This document shows, piece after piece, positions 1 through 10,559 of a DNA stretch of 31,640 bases. The notes beneath the pieces were generated by a model. It did not search any database. It saw nothing but the letters and a program-made list of their open reading frames with translations, and was not told where the DNA came from. A program made the position numbers and the translations under genes. Source of the DNA: Phlyctochytrium arcticum. Lineage: Eukaryota; Chytridiomycota; Chytridiomycetes; Chytridiales; Chytridiaceae. The stretch is taken from the NCBI GenBank assembly GCA_025602905.1, contig JAHLKI010000075.1, positions 1-31,640 of the forward strand, read 5' to 3'. The stretch's first letter is position 1. The number at the start of each line of letters is the position of its first letter.

Positions 1-178
1 GGTGCAGTAGCTGGTGAGGGGTGAGTGTGACGAAGAATTTGGTGATACCGGCGCTCAATGCGGTCCCAAAGTTGGCAAATTTCAAAACACGTCCCAGGAC
101 CACGAGAGTTCCAAATCATCTAATGGGAAGCGCCAGAGAGTATACCCTGAAAGGCGGGAGTCGTTTGGGAGTAGGTCA
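1..178 (-). mobile_element. 5'-truncated fragment of the telomere-tailed LINE (3' UTR part), running off the window
   Basis: Read on the minus strand, this stretch matches element D at about 19778-19955 with no difference that I could find by eye, so it belongs to the D subfamily rather than the A/B subfamily. It starts abruptly where element A's 3' telomere-like tail ends, which is the same arrangement as C joined to D at 18719/18720. It holds only 3' UTR sequence and no real gene. The rest of this copy lies outside the window. Confidence 0.8.
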
Positions 179-3090
179 AGGGTTAGGATGAATGGTGCTT
201 TCAATTCAGCAGTGTGTACAATACATGAACAGTGACAAACTAGAGCTACAAACTAGACTAAAAAGCTAAAAGCTAAAGAAATGAGGTGGAACAACTAAAG
301 TAAGGAAAAAGATGGCGAGAGATGGGAGAACAGGCACTGAGGAATGACTAGGTACGCCGGAAAGTACGCCAGGAAGTATCAGTAATGTTCAGGGACCAAA
401 GCCATATCGATTTTTGATGATTGGGGGCAAAAACGCGACATGGTGAAACCGAGAAATGGTTTTTTCGAAAAAGTAATGAGGTATGTTGTTGTTGGGATGT
501 AGGCAATGTTGTAGAGCGAGGGATTCTGCGTCAGATTGACTTAGGATGTGTTGCTCTATCGGTCTTGTATGAGGTGTTATCGAGAAAGAGGAGGGCGACG
601 CGGAAGATGATGAGAACTTGAAGCCAGACATGTGGGGAGTAGACAGGTGATGCGGGCCATGTCCAGAAACGTGTGGGGAAAGTGTGGTGTCGATTGAGGC
701 CAAAAAGACTATGGGGAGTGTCGAGAAAGGGTGGGGTGCTGCGCAACGGCCCTGCGCAGTACGGCAACATGTACGCGCAATTGCGGATACAAGATCGTAT
801 CCGGGCCGTGCGAGAGGTCCAGGGATGTTGGGAGAGTGGTAAAAATGTCGATAGAGGTGAGGGAGGCAACCCAGGTCTTGATATGAGGTTTTTTGCCGAA
901 AGTTGGGGGAGAGGTGACGAAGGGTGATAGTGAAGACAATGAAGATGGGGAGCCGGGACGCCGAGGTAATGGCGGTTGGTGCGGGAAACAATGCCAAAGG
1001 TGTGGTGCAATTTGCAGCCGGAACAGACAACTTTCACTTAGGCCAAATGGTCAAACTTCATCCCAGCAAAAGAAACGCAACAATTTCGAGAAAAGACATG
1101 TCGTGAGCATTGCAAAACCAAAAGTGACGCCGGAGGGTGCAGCGATGCCAGGCCTACTATCCCAAGGCACCAAAGGGGTGGACAAAACAAGGCGGACGTC
1201 GTGCGTGCAAAAATGCGGTATGTGCCGAAATTCTTGAGGGGGGGTACCATAGGTAGAGAGAGGGTAGAGACAACTGCACCGGGGGGGTCTGTGTCGTGGA
1301 GGGTTGGTGGGGAGCATGTCGGTGGGTGGGTGGTCCAAATATCGGAGCAATCGGACGGATTCCACCTAAGTGGAGTGGTCCAGATTGGTGTGGGAGAAAA
1401 TGTGCGCAAACCAGTTTTTGCGACATGTCGAGAGCAATTCAAACCCCAAGCGCAAGGCAGGTAGGCCAGAGCGAGGGGAATGTTTGCGGGGGTGTTGGGG
1501 GTGTCGAAAGATGAGGTATCCGTGGCCAGGGAACTGATATGAGGGATTTGACGAAAAGGTACACAGGCATGACCGATGGTATTTTGAAGATGACCAAGAT
1601 GATGGGACAGGGGCCTGAGGGAGGGGTAGTTGGTGAGGGGAGTGTGGCTGAAGGTGTGCGCGAAATTTGAGGTCAAACTGAGAGAAATTAATTAGACAGA
1701 GTGGTCAACGACGGCAGGTAGTGGGAAACCGCGGTAAATGCGCAATGGGCAAGAATGAAGACCGAAGTCAACAAGACACCCCGCATTTGCACGACAACAC
1801 CAGGGAGCATGACGGGAGTGGTAGCAGACGTTGTTCTCAAGGCAGCTTGCTGCCTCCCGAAAAGTTGACGAAAATTTCGTTGGGGCCCCGACTGGATGGC
1901 TATCTTGACGAATATGGACAGGAGACCTCCCAAAACTCTTGCGGGGACGCCGGACGGGTAGAAGATGGTGTAGTAAACGAATCAGGGGGATCACAGTCGT
2001 TTTTCCTAGTGGTGGTGTCGAGACAGCAGGCGGGAAAATTTCCCATGCCCCAAGCACTTAAGCGAAAACGCTCACCAGGGGTCCAATCGTTCCAACACTT
2101 GCACAGACCATGAGGGGATCTTTGCTGAGAGTGACTACGGAGCCGGAACCGAAGTTCCAGAGGCAGAAACCAAAGGGAGCGCAAGTGGTACGGGGTCCAG
2201 ACGAGGGTGTGGTGAATTTGGCGAGGGGTGGCGAGAGGGGACTGCATCTTTTACCAAAAATCGGGACCATGTCGGAGATGGTATGGTGCAAGTATAGGTG
2301 TGTTCCGAAAGAGTTTGCATAATGGCCGAGACAAATATTCAAAATGGCAGAGTTTTGGCAGCACCCGTCCATATAGACAAACAATAGGCCAAGGCCTCAC
2401 ACTATGCACCAGACGGTTGGGATGGTCCAGACGCATTAAGGCGAGGAGCATTTGGTGTACTAGCTGATGGGGGGTGAGTGTGACGGAGGAATGGTGATAC
2501 AGGCAGTCAAATCGGTCCCAAATTTGGCAAATTTCCAAAGACATCCGACGACCACGAGAGTTCCAAATCATCTAATGGGATGCACCAAAGAGTATACCCT
2601 GAAAGCCAGAAGTCGTTTGGGAGTAGGTCAATTAGAGGGATTTTCAAAAAGACACGACGATCGGGTGACACTTAGCCAAAAAGACAGCGCGCGGCATATC
2701 CAGTAATCGAAACGAGTTCAAACTTGAGCCAGAGGTGTGGGAGAGTGTTATGGAGGGATGAGTGGAGGAGTGGGGGGCCGCTGCCAACGTCCGGGGGAGT
2801 GTGGATTGGTCAAGGAGCTGGCGCGCAATGCGCGCCCGCCGATCCGGGATGATCGACGTTAAAGTTGAGCAGGGGACGTAGCAGGGCAGGGGGTGGTTGG
2901 GGATAGTGTTGCCGAGGCTTGAGTGGAGGAGTGGGGTGTGTTGGTGGTTGACGAGAGTTGGTAATGGACATTAATGTTGCTGAAATGGTGGAAACTTGAA
3001 CGCTTGCTTGTTGGAAATGGTGCTGACATAATCATCGGCAGAGGCGAAATTTGAGAACGAGCAAAATCGGCGAGGGGATGGCGAAGACAT
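179..3090 (-). other. 3' UTR of LINE copy A
   Basis: This long stretch follows the ORF2 stop. Read in the element's sense direction it is rich in C and T and poor in G, so stop codons are rare and several overlapping open frames of 60-213 codons appear by composition. I do not call these genes. It contains the conserved double-hairpin block (735-814), a repeated GGCGTAC pair near the 3' end that all copies share, and the telomere-like end. The opposite strand has G-runs (1281-1332) that could fold as a G-quadruplex. Confidence 0.75.
735..814 (-). other. Conserved double-hairpin block of the LINE 3' UTR, copy A
   Basis: This is the copy A version of an 80-nt block that is nearly invariant in all four copies. 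It contains a CGGATAC/GTATCCG stem with a 6-nt loop and a CTGCGCA/TGCGCAG stem with a 7-nt loop. It is probably a structured RNA element in the 3' UTR, perhaps recognised by the element's reverse transcriptase; that role is inferred. Confidence 0.55.
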
Positions 3091-6000
3091 TTAAGACGAG
3101 GAAGAGACCGCGGAGGGCACCACCGGCGCAGGAGCAGGCGCTGACGGTAGAGATGGTTGTGGTAGTGCGGGTGGTGGTCGATTCAATGCTTTCTTTTCTT
3201 CTTCGTCGCCCCAATCTTCGGCAAATAACTCGAGGTAAACAATCTTCAAAAGATGCGCGAACAAATAACCATCCCCATGGTTCAATGCCGCATCCAATGC
3301 CGAGTAAAGCTCTCCGTCCAGGTTATTCAAATGCATGCGCTGTTTGTCGAAAGTAATCCACGTGTCCAGTTGCGACCATTCCGGTAGTTGTTCAAACCCG
3401 CTCACGCAATTGATAACACACCGGCGATTGGCAGAGCCATGGCAAACACCGCACCGTTTCCCAACCAGTAGGGTGTTCTCTCTCCAATGCAATGCCCAAG
3501 CGCGCAGAGTGAAAGGCTTGATCCAAAAGACTCGGTCGATGTAGGTGAGGGGGCGTCTGTTCAAAATGTACGCGGGCAGTTGAGCTCCCGGGCCGACTTG
3601 ACCAACCCGGCGCCGTACGATGTCCAGAACACCTTTCTTGCGGATCCAGGATTTCCAACCAATGCGGGGACGTTCCCCGTTATGCAGATCAACCACACCG
3701 ACATCAGCCATCCAGGCATAGATCTCCTCAGGTCTCCGCAAGCAGCGAGGTAAAATGGCATTAGTCGAAAGCTCGGACACACCGGGATTGGTGACAGAGT
3801 GCAGATGGAAAAGTGGGTTCGTGCGAGGCATCCGGTCGAGGTGAAGGTAATATGATCCAACCATCGCCATGGCGCGGTGGTCCCAATGACCTAGCGCTGT
3901 CATACTTTCATGGAGACCGCGAGGAGCCAGACGGCCAAAGATCCATTCAATACCCCGGATATGGAGCTTCTCCAATTCTTCGCGCATCTTTTTTCTCACC
4001 GGATCGAACTCACTCCAGACCCAGAACGGAGGCAGACCGTACTCAGTATGCGAGCGGACAAATGTCTTATAGAGAGTGAGGCGAACGTTTTCAGACCAAA
4101 GATCGCCGCTCAGTGTTAGAGCTTTTAACATTTTGTCAGCTTTGCTTGCGCGAACTGCCAAGTGTTCTGTCCAAATAATGCCACGAGAGGAGGTGGGGAA
4201 GCCAAGGTATCGGTAAGACGGGACGTTAGGAACTGCCTTACCCGCCAAAGACAGAACCGGTGGCCCATCCGTTCCGAAATCCCCTTTCCAGACAATGCCA
4301 CACTTTTGATTATTGAACTGCATGTCGTTGAGCGTTGCCCACGCCGAACAGACATCCAGAAACATCTGCGCTTCGGCGATGTTGAGTGGTTGTAGTTTAA
4401 TATCATCAGCATATCCCAGAATGGGTGGAAACTTGCGGGATCCCCAGTCCGTGAAGGTATTAATGCCCGTGATAAGGGAATCAATGAAAACATTAAAAAG
4501 CATTGGCGACAGAATGGAACCTTGAAAAAGACCACACTCCCGCTCGAGAGGGTCAGTCAAGATACCATTGACAACAAAACGCGACATCGGCCTTCGGCAC
4601 ATTAGACTTGAAATGAGGGACAAAGCCCATACACCGGCCCCCGCTTGCTCGGCTCTTTCCAAAATCAAATGATGTCGCACTCGGTCGTACGCGGCTTTGA
4701 GGTCCAAGTAAATCGAGATATCCGCCCCCAAGCGGATACTCTCATCACTGACCAATGCCTGCGTCGTCGCCGCATGTCTTGACCGAAAACCACCTTGGCC
4801 TGGATGGACCGCAGTCCAATCCTCCGTTTGCCAAACGGACAGGACCCGACGTTCAAACAAGCGACGAAGTACAGGAGTATTTGCGATAGGACGGGTATCG
4901 GAAGGATCCACAGTATCCCCCGACACCTTTGCCAAAAGCGATACCGTCGATTCATTCCAGCATACAGGTGTAGTCCCCAGTCGGACACACAAGTAAAATA
5001 GCATTGATAGATGCGCCGCAAACAGTTTGCTTTCAGTCATCGTTTTCAAAAGGACAGGCGGGACGCTATCCGGACCAGTGCTTTTCCCCGAAGGGTACTC
5101 GCTGATTACTCTGGCTATGGGTTCCCAATCACTGATCCGCCCTGCCATGGTCTCGGCCTCCAAATCATATTGTTCCGTGCAATATGGTGGGAGAGGGGGA
5201 TTAGGTGATGGGCTGGCAAAAATTTGTGCATAATGATTGGAGACCGCATCCAAAGCCGAAACTGTAGGATCGCTCGACCCGATACGAGGCTGTTTGCCCC
5301 GCATACTTCTCTTGAACAGACGGGTAGCGGTATTAACATCATTGAGCAAGCGAAGCCCTTCTTGAATTTTGTCGGGACGCTTTTGAGCCTCCGCTGGTAT
5401 ATACGATCCAAGGACGCGGTCGCCCACTTCAAATAGCCAAACCGCGAGCGCTTCCCCGACAAAATCAACAATTTCTTGCCGCTCGGTCAAAGAAAACTTC
5501 AAGCCGTCTGTTTTCAAACGAGAAAGAGCATGTGAGAGTTGCAATTCATCCCGCTCATACTCTCTAATCAGCTTCTCCCGAATGCGTTCGTCTGAAAGAT
5601 ACTTTGTAAACAAACGGCGCGTTGGCTCATTTTCGGCGGCAGAAGGAGTAGTAGGAGAAGACTCATCAGGACGTCGCCAGACAATGTGCATCAAATCGTG
5701 GTCCGATTCAAACGGACTAGCAAGGTACTGCCAGTCCAAATCAATATCGGCCGCCAGAACATGGTCCACTCGACTGATACCACTGGACGCCGGCACCAGC
5801 CGCAGACTACGCCTTGACGCTGCCGTCCAGAACGTCTTGGCACGCGGAGCGGGATGATTATTAAACTTGGAGGAATCACCAGTCCGGACACCCAATCGGA
5901 CGTTGAAGTCACCAATGATGGCAACGGGAGGGGGAGTGGAAGATGGCGAGAGAATGGAAGCTACTTGGGACTCGGGTAGCGACGGAGGAAGATAGACGAA

Positions 6001-6315
6001 ATGGAAGGGAGTGTTGAAAAGGGATATCGTGAGGGAGTGTGTTGTTTTTTTGGTGAAATTGATATGAGGTTGTAAGCGGGGGTGGACGAGGGAGAGGAGA
6101 CCGCCATTCTGATGGCCCGTGGTGCGAGGGGTTGAAGGATAGAACGACCACCACTGGGAGTAAGGATGGGATGTGATGTAGGACCAGTCCATAAACCAGG
6201 TCTCGGCTACAATGATAATGTCGTAAGTGTTTTTTTCTATGAGGTCAATCAGGATGTGGAACTTGTTTCCATCCAACCCATGTGCGTTAATATATCCGAT
6301 GGTTGTGTCAATCAT
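3091..6315 (-). CDS. LINE ORF2: APE-type endonuclease and reverse transcriptase (copy A, intact)
   Basis: This 1074-residue protein would nick the target, probably telomere repeat, and copy the element's RNA onto the nicked end. The AP-endonuclease-like domain spans about residues 5-215: N10 in YINAHG, E38 in VAETW, GDFN at 135-138 and SDH at 204-206. The reverse transcriptase domain spans about 400-750: YLDLKAAYD with D538, LFQGSILSP near 596-604, and YADD at 635-638. A C-terminal zinc knuckle is seen at 955-970 (CGVCH followed by two more cysteines), then a Pro/Ala/Ser-rich tail. No stop or frameshift breaks the frame. Its ATG overlaps the ORF1 stop as ATGA (6315-6312), pointing to translation by termination and reinitiation. 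It is 83-90% similar by eye to ORF2 of copy C, so the two are separate insertions. Confidence 0.95.
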   Translation of the reverse strand: MIDTTIGYINAHGLDGNKFHILIDLIEKNTYDIIIVAETWFMDWSYITSHPYSQWWSFYPSTPRTTGHQNGGLLSLVHPRLQPHINFTKKTTHSLTISLFNTPFHFVYLPPSLPESQVASILSPSSTPPPVAIIGDFNVRLGVRTGDSSKFNNHPAPRAKTFWTAASRRSLRLVPASSGISRVDHVLAADIDLDWQYLASPFESDHDLMHIVWRRPDESSPTTPSAAENEPTRRLFTKYLSDERIREKLIREYERDELQLSHALSRLKTDGLKFSLTERQEIVDFVGEALAVWLFEVGDRVLGSYIPAEAQKRPDKIQEGLRLLNDVNTATRLFKRSMRGKQPRIGSSDPTVSALDAVSNHYAQIFASPSPNPPLPPYCTEQYDLEAETMAGRISDWEPIARVISEYPSGKSTGPDSVPPVLLKTMTESKLFAAHLSMLFYLCVRLGTTPVCWNESTVSLLAKVSGDTVDPSDTRPIANTPVLRRLFERRVLSVWQTEDWTAVHPGQGGFRSRHAATTQALVSDESIRLGADISIYLDLKAAYDRVRHHLILERAEQAGAGVWALSLISSLMCRRPMSRFVVNGILTDPLERECGLFQGSILSPMLFNVFIDSLITGINTFTDWGSRKFPPILGYADDIKLQPLNIAEAQMFLDVCSAWATLNDMQFNNQKCGIVWKGDFGTDGPPVLSLAGKAVPNVPSYRYLGFPTSSRGIIWTEHLAVRASKADKMLKALTLSGDLWSENVRLTLYKTFVRSHTEYGLPPFWVWSEFDPVRKKMREELEKLHIRGIEWIFGRLAPRGLHESMTALGHWDHRAMAMVGSYYLHLDRMPRTNPLFHLHSVTNPGVSELSTNAILPRCLRRPEEIYAWMADVGVVDLHNGERPRIGWKSWIRKKGVLDIVRRRVGQVGPGAQLPAYILNRRPLTYIDRVFWIKPFTLRAWALHWRENTLLVGKRCGVCHGSANRRCVINCVSGFEQLPEWSQLDTWITFDKQRMHLNNLDGELYSALDAALNHGDGYLFAHLLKIVYLELFAEDWGDEEEKKALNRPPPALPQPSLPSAPAPAPVVPSAVSSSS

Positions 6316-6835
6316 TCACCGTCAGAGTAGTCTTCGGCATCAACCCCAATGTCAGACGTCTCCGCGGCCATAATAGCTGCGAGATGCTCTGACTCTGAGC
6401 CAGACAACGACAATGGTACCTCATTGCGTTGCTGCTTGGACATGACTTCCTTCCGCCAGTCTTCAAAGTACTCTTTGGCATACTCACTGGTTGATCTTTC
6501 AACCACTCCGTCTGCTCTTTGGAGGAACAATTTGACCACATCGCCGCGCGATCCTCCTTGGGAGTTACCTGGAACCGACGCCGGTGATAATGGATCAAAC
6601 GTTCCATCGACAATAAATTGAAGACGTGCCATGTGCATTTCAAAAGCTCGCTGGTAATGCGCATCAAGCAACACTTCCAAAGTCGTTCCAACCCAAGACA
6701 GGTTGTGGATTTTTAGGAGGCGGACATGGAAAGCATACATTGCTTTCTTCACCTTGCTGAATGGCAGACGAGGAAAGTTGGAAATATACACTCGCTTCAA
6801 ACCATGTCGGGTCATTTGCTCTGGTTCACGCTGAC
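6312..6835 (-). pseudogene. LINE ORF1, C-terminal part only (copy A)
   Basis: The frame is open from the 5' truncation point to its TGA, giving about 174 codons against more than 423 in copy C. It keeps the conserved C-terminal region of ORF1, with the motif RHGLKRVYISNFPR near its start followed by a helical segment (LLKIHNLSW, LEVLLDAHYQRAFEMHM). The coiled-coil and Pro-rich N-terminal parts are missing. ORF1 proteins of LINEs usually bind the element's RNA; no CCHC knuckle is visible in this part. The stop overlaps the ORF2 ATG. An ATG at 6815 could still start a short product, but the copy is incomplete. Confidence 0.8.
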
Positions 6836-6849
6836 TACCCTAACCCTAA
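6836..6849 (+). repeat. Relict telomere repeat between head-to-head LINE copies A and B
   Basis: The tract reads TACCCTAACCCTAA on the plus strand, two C-strand telomere units. It sits exactly between the 5'-truncated ends of A (to the left, reversed) and B (to the right). Its orientation fits a former left chromosome end lying distal to B, not to A. Confidence 0.85.
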
Positions 6850-8828
6850 AAGACGTTGGCAGCGGCCCCCCACTCCTCCACTCATCCCTCCATAACACTC
6901 TCCCACACCTCTGGCTCAAGTTTGAACTCGTTTCGATTACTGGATATGCCGCGCGCTGTCTTTTTGGCTAAGTGTCACCCGATCGTCGTGTCTTTTTGAA
7001 AATCCCTCTAATTGACCTACTCCCAAACGACTTCTGGCTTTCAGGGTATACTCTTTGGTGCATCCCATTAGATGATTTGGAACTCTCGTGGTCGTCGGAT
7101 GTCTTTGGAAATTTGCCAAATTTGGGACCGATTTGACTGCCTGTATCACCATTCCTCCGTCACACTCACCCCCCATCAGCTAGTACACCAAATGCTCCTC
7201 GCCTTAATGCGTCTGGACCATCCCAACCGTCTGGTGCATAGTGTGAGGCCTTGGCCTATTGTTTGTCTATATGGACGGGTGCTGCCAAAACTCTGCCATT
7301 TTGAATATTTGTCTCGGCCATTATGCAAACTCTTTCGGAACACACCTATACTTGCACCATACCATCTCCGACATGGTCCCGATTTTTGGTAAAAGATGCA
7401 GTCCCCTCTCGCCACCCCTCGCCAAATTCACCACACCCTCGTCTGGACCCCGTACCACTTGCGCTCCCTTTGGTTTCTGCCTCTGGAACTTCGGTTCCGG
7501 CTCCGTAGTCACTCTCAGCAAAGATCCCCTCATGGTCTGTGCAAGTGTTGGAACGATTGGACCCCTGGTGAGCGTTTTCGCTTAAGTGCTTGGGGCATGG
7601 GAAATTTTCCCGCCTGCTGTCTCGACACCACCACTAGGAAAAACGACTGTGATCCCCCTGATTCGTTTACCACACCATCTTCTACCCGTCCGGCGTCCCC
7701 GCAAGAGTTTTGGGAGGTCTCCTGTCCATATTCGTCAAGATAGCCATCCAGTCGGGGCCCCAACGAAATTTTCGTCAACTTTTCGGGAGGCAGCAAGCTG
7801 CCTTGAGAACAACGTCTGCTACCACTCCCGTCATGCTCCCTGGTGTTGTCGTGCAAATGCGGGGTGTCTTGTTGACTTCGGTCTTCATTCTTGCCCATTG
7901 CGCATTTACCGCGGTTTCCCACTACCTGCCGTCGTTGACCACTCTGTCTAATTAATTTCTCTCAGTTTGACCTCAAATTTCGCGCACACCTTCAGCCACA
8001 CTCCCCTCACCAACTACCCCTCCCTCAGGCCCCTGTCCCATCATCTTGGTCATCTTCAAAATACCATCGGTCATGCCTGTGTACCTTTTCGTCAAATCCC
8101 TCATATCAGTTCCCTGGCCACGGATACCTCATCTTTCGACACCCCCAACACCCCCGCAAACATTCCCCTCGCTCTGGCCTACCTGCCTTGCGCTTGGGGT
8201 TTGAATTGCTCTCGACATGTCGCAAAAACTGGTTTGCGCACATTTTCTCCCACACCAATCTGGACCACTCCACTTAGGTGGAATCCGTCCGATTGCTCCG
8301 ATATTTGGACCACCCACCCACCGACATGCTCCCCACCAACCCTCCACGACACAGACCCCCCCGGTGCAGTTGTCTCTACCCTCTCTCTACCTATGGTACC
8401 CCCCCTCAAGAATTTCGGCACATACCGCATTTTTGCACGCACGACGTCCGCCTTGTTTTGTCCACCCCTTTGGTGCCTTGGGATAGTAGGCCTGGCATCG
8501 CTGCACCCTCCGGCGTCACTTTTGGTTTTGCAATGCTCACGACATGTCTTTTCTCGAAATTGTTGCGTTTCTTTTGCTGGGATGAAGTTTGACCATTTGG
8601 CCTAAGTGAAAGTTGTCTGTTCCGGCTGCAAATTGCACCACACCTTTGGCATTGTTTCCCGCACCAACCGCCATTACCTCGGCGTCCCGGCTCCCCATCT
8701 TCATTGTCTTCACTATCACCCTTCGTCACCTCTCCCCCAACTTTCGGCAAAAAACCTCATATCAAGACCTGGGTTGCCTCCCTCACCTCTATCGACATTT
8801 TTACCACTCTCCCAACATCCCTGGACCT

Positions 8829-8908
8829 CTCGCACGGCCCGGATACGATCTTGTATCCGCAATTGCGCGTACATGTTGCCGTACTGCGCAGGGCCGTGGC
8901 GCAGCACC
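8829..8908 (+). other. Conserved double-hairpin block of the LINE 3' UTR, copy B
   Basis: The block holds the CGGATAC/GTATCCG stem and the CTGCGCA stem. In this copy the second stem carries one substitution (TGCGCAG has become GGCGCAG), which A, C and D lack. It is the best-conserved stretch across the copies. Confidence 0.5.
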
Positions 8909-9454
8909 CCACCCTTTCTCGACACTCCCCATAGTCTTTTTGGCCTCAATCGACACCACACTTTCCCCACACGTTTCTGGACATGGCCCGCATCACCTGT
9001 CTACTCCCCACATGTCTGGCTTCAAGTTCTCATCATCTTCCGCGTCGCCCTCCTCTTTCTCGATAACACCTCATACAAGACCGATAGAGCAACACATCCT
9101 AAGTCAATCTGACGCAGAATCCCTCGCTCTACAACATTGCCTACATCCCAACAACAACATACCTCATTACTTTTTCGAAAAAACCATTTCTCGGTTTCAC
9201 CATGTCGCGTTTTTGCCCCCAATCATCAAAAATCGATATGGCTTTGGTCCCTGAACATTACTGATACTTCCTGGCGTACTTTCCGGCGTACCTAGTCATT
9301 CCTCAGTGCCTGTTCTCCCATCTCTCGCCATCTTTTTCCTTACTTTAGTTGTTCCACCTCATTTCTTTAGCTTTTAGCTTTTTAGTCTAGTTTGTAGCTC
9401 TAGTTTGTCACTGTTCATGTATTGTACACACTGCTGAATTGAAAGCACCATTCA

Positions 9455-9466
9455 TCCTAACCCTAA
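9455..9466 (+). repeat. Telomere-like 3' tail of copy B
   Basis: The tail reads TCCTAACCCTAA. The same 12 bases in the same phase end copy C, and they also begin the slightly longer tail of copy D. The conserved register means the element either encodes this tail or primes at a fixed position in the telomere unit. Confidence 0.85.
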
Positions 9467-9488
9467 GACGCAAATTGATGGCGAGACC

Positions 9489-10559
9489 ATGGGGGACTTG
9501 AGGCACAGGTCCACCAGGTCAGCGCTTTGGGGTATAAATGCGAGTGGCGCCTCTTTGCGCTACATGATGTTCGCGATGTCGATTGCTCCTTCGTCCCACC
9601 ACCACACTTCAGGCTTGTACGCGGATTACGGCTCAAATGTTTTGGGTGCCGCCGCCGTGAGTCAGGTCAACGGCGGGTTTGTCGCTCCGACACTCACAGC
9701 CCCTTGCTCCATTCCCGTGAACACCACTTTTGCCGGGACTCCGGTCAACTGGACAGCTGCTGACTGCATTGACCCGTACGCCCTTTACATCAACGACACG
9801 TCAGCCCCGTCCACTTTGGCGTTCTATGACTCAATCACTAGCATCCCTGCAACCAGATCCCAGTACCCAACAATTACCTTGGGGGCGTGGACTATAAAAG
9901 AGTATTTTGCTGCCATGCTGGCGATGGTCTGCCCGTTCCCTATCGTCCAGACGGGCTTCTACGTGAACACAAAATACACTGAGGGTGCCGCTCATTTCCT
10001 GATCCTCGCCCTCAAACACTTGTGTTTGACGACAGTCGAGGGCGTACAGAATTTGAACGTCGTTGTCACTGGCATGTTTGCCACAGCCCCACCCCCCGTC
10101 GGAGTTGCTGCTGTCTTATGCCCAGGCTTGAGTTTGGGTGATGCCGCCACTCAAAATTACGCCTCCAACACCCCGCTGCTCGTCAACACGTCATCCGCTA
10201 CCGCCGCCACCGCGGTCGGCTATTCCCTGCGAGAGATCGTTTACTCATGGTGGGCCCCCACTACAGCGGCTGGAAACTTCAATTCCCACAACTACATTGT
10301 CGTCATGCGTATCTTCACTGAGTATATTGTGCCACGTTTCGACTTGAAGGACACACCTGCACAGGTCGATCCGTTAGGCTTGATCAGGAACAAAGGTGCG
10401 CAGTGGATCAGCACTTCCACACTAGCAACTCTCTGGTCTGAAAGAATGCGTGCTGCTAACGGCATGACTGCTGATACCTCCCAACTTGAATGGAACGTCT
10501 TCTTGATACCAGCCTTAGACTATCATGTCCTGTCAGATACAGTATGTTCCTGGGTTTAG
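9489..10559 (+). pseudogene. Totivirus-like capsid protein, N-terminal part (frameshifted)
   Basis: The frame of 356 codons covers roughly the first half of a putative coat protein. The sequence is rich in Ala, Thr, Asn, Ser and aromatic residues, with very few lysines, no signal peptide, no membrane segment and no enzyme motif, as expected for a shell protein. The frame is open to the left as far as the LINE tail, so the true start may lie upstream and be lost; only 22 nt separate the tail from the ATG. The frame ends at 10559, whereas the sequence continues smoothly in another frame from about 10540, which I read as one small insertion or deletion. No repaired sequence is given. Confidence 0.5.

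Larger units (their letters stand above)
179..6835 (-). mobile_element. Telomere-tailed non-LTR retrotransposon (LINE), copy A, 5'-truncated in ORF1
   Basis: On the minus strand this unit holds the end of ORF1 (6835-6312), an intact ORF2 (6315-3091) and a very long 3' UTR of about 2.9 kb, ending in TCCTAACCCT (188-179). There is no poly(A) tail; telomere-like repeat takes its place. Similarity to copy C in ORF1 stops at about 6835, where telomere repeat (6836-6849) begins, so the copy is 5'-truncated. Its 3' UTR is almost identical to inverted copy B. An intact ORF2 and the near identity of A and B suggest recent activity. Confidence 0.88.
6852..9466 (+). mobile_element. Telomere-tailed LINE, copy B: 5'-truncated, 3' UTR only
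   Basis: This copy starts inside the 3' UTR at GACGTTGGC and runs to TCCTAACCCTAA (9455-9466). It carries no coding part of ORF1 or ORF2. It is a near-perfect inverted match of 179-2791 in copy A: arms of equal length (2613 bp), with only two substitutions noticed (around 7667 and 8898). The open frames inside it (for example 7967-8605 and 8613-9254) come from G-poor composition and are not called as genes. Its 3' tail abuts the virus-like insert without further telomere sequence. Confidence 0.88.

Noticed and set aside
389..1676. Long open frames in the LINE 3' UTRs (for example 213 and 212 codons in A and B, 313 codons in C) as separate genes
   Set aside because: They occur in several frames at once on the G-poor sense strand, have no domain, and mirror each other between inverted copies. 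They are explained by composition; only the shared 215-codon frame is kept as a question.
179..9466. Twin priming (5' inversion within one LINE insertion) as the origin of the A/B inverted pair
   Set aside because: A twin-primed insert has one 3' end. Here both arms carry a full 3' UTR and a telomere-like 3' tail, so they are two insertions or copies.
9525..9545. TATA box (GGTATAAATG) upstream of a gene
   Set aside because: It lies inside the capsid-like coding frame and has no matching start downstream.
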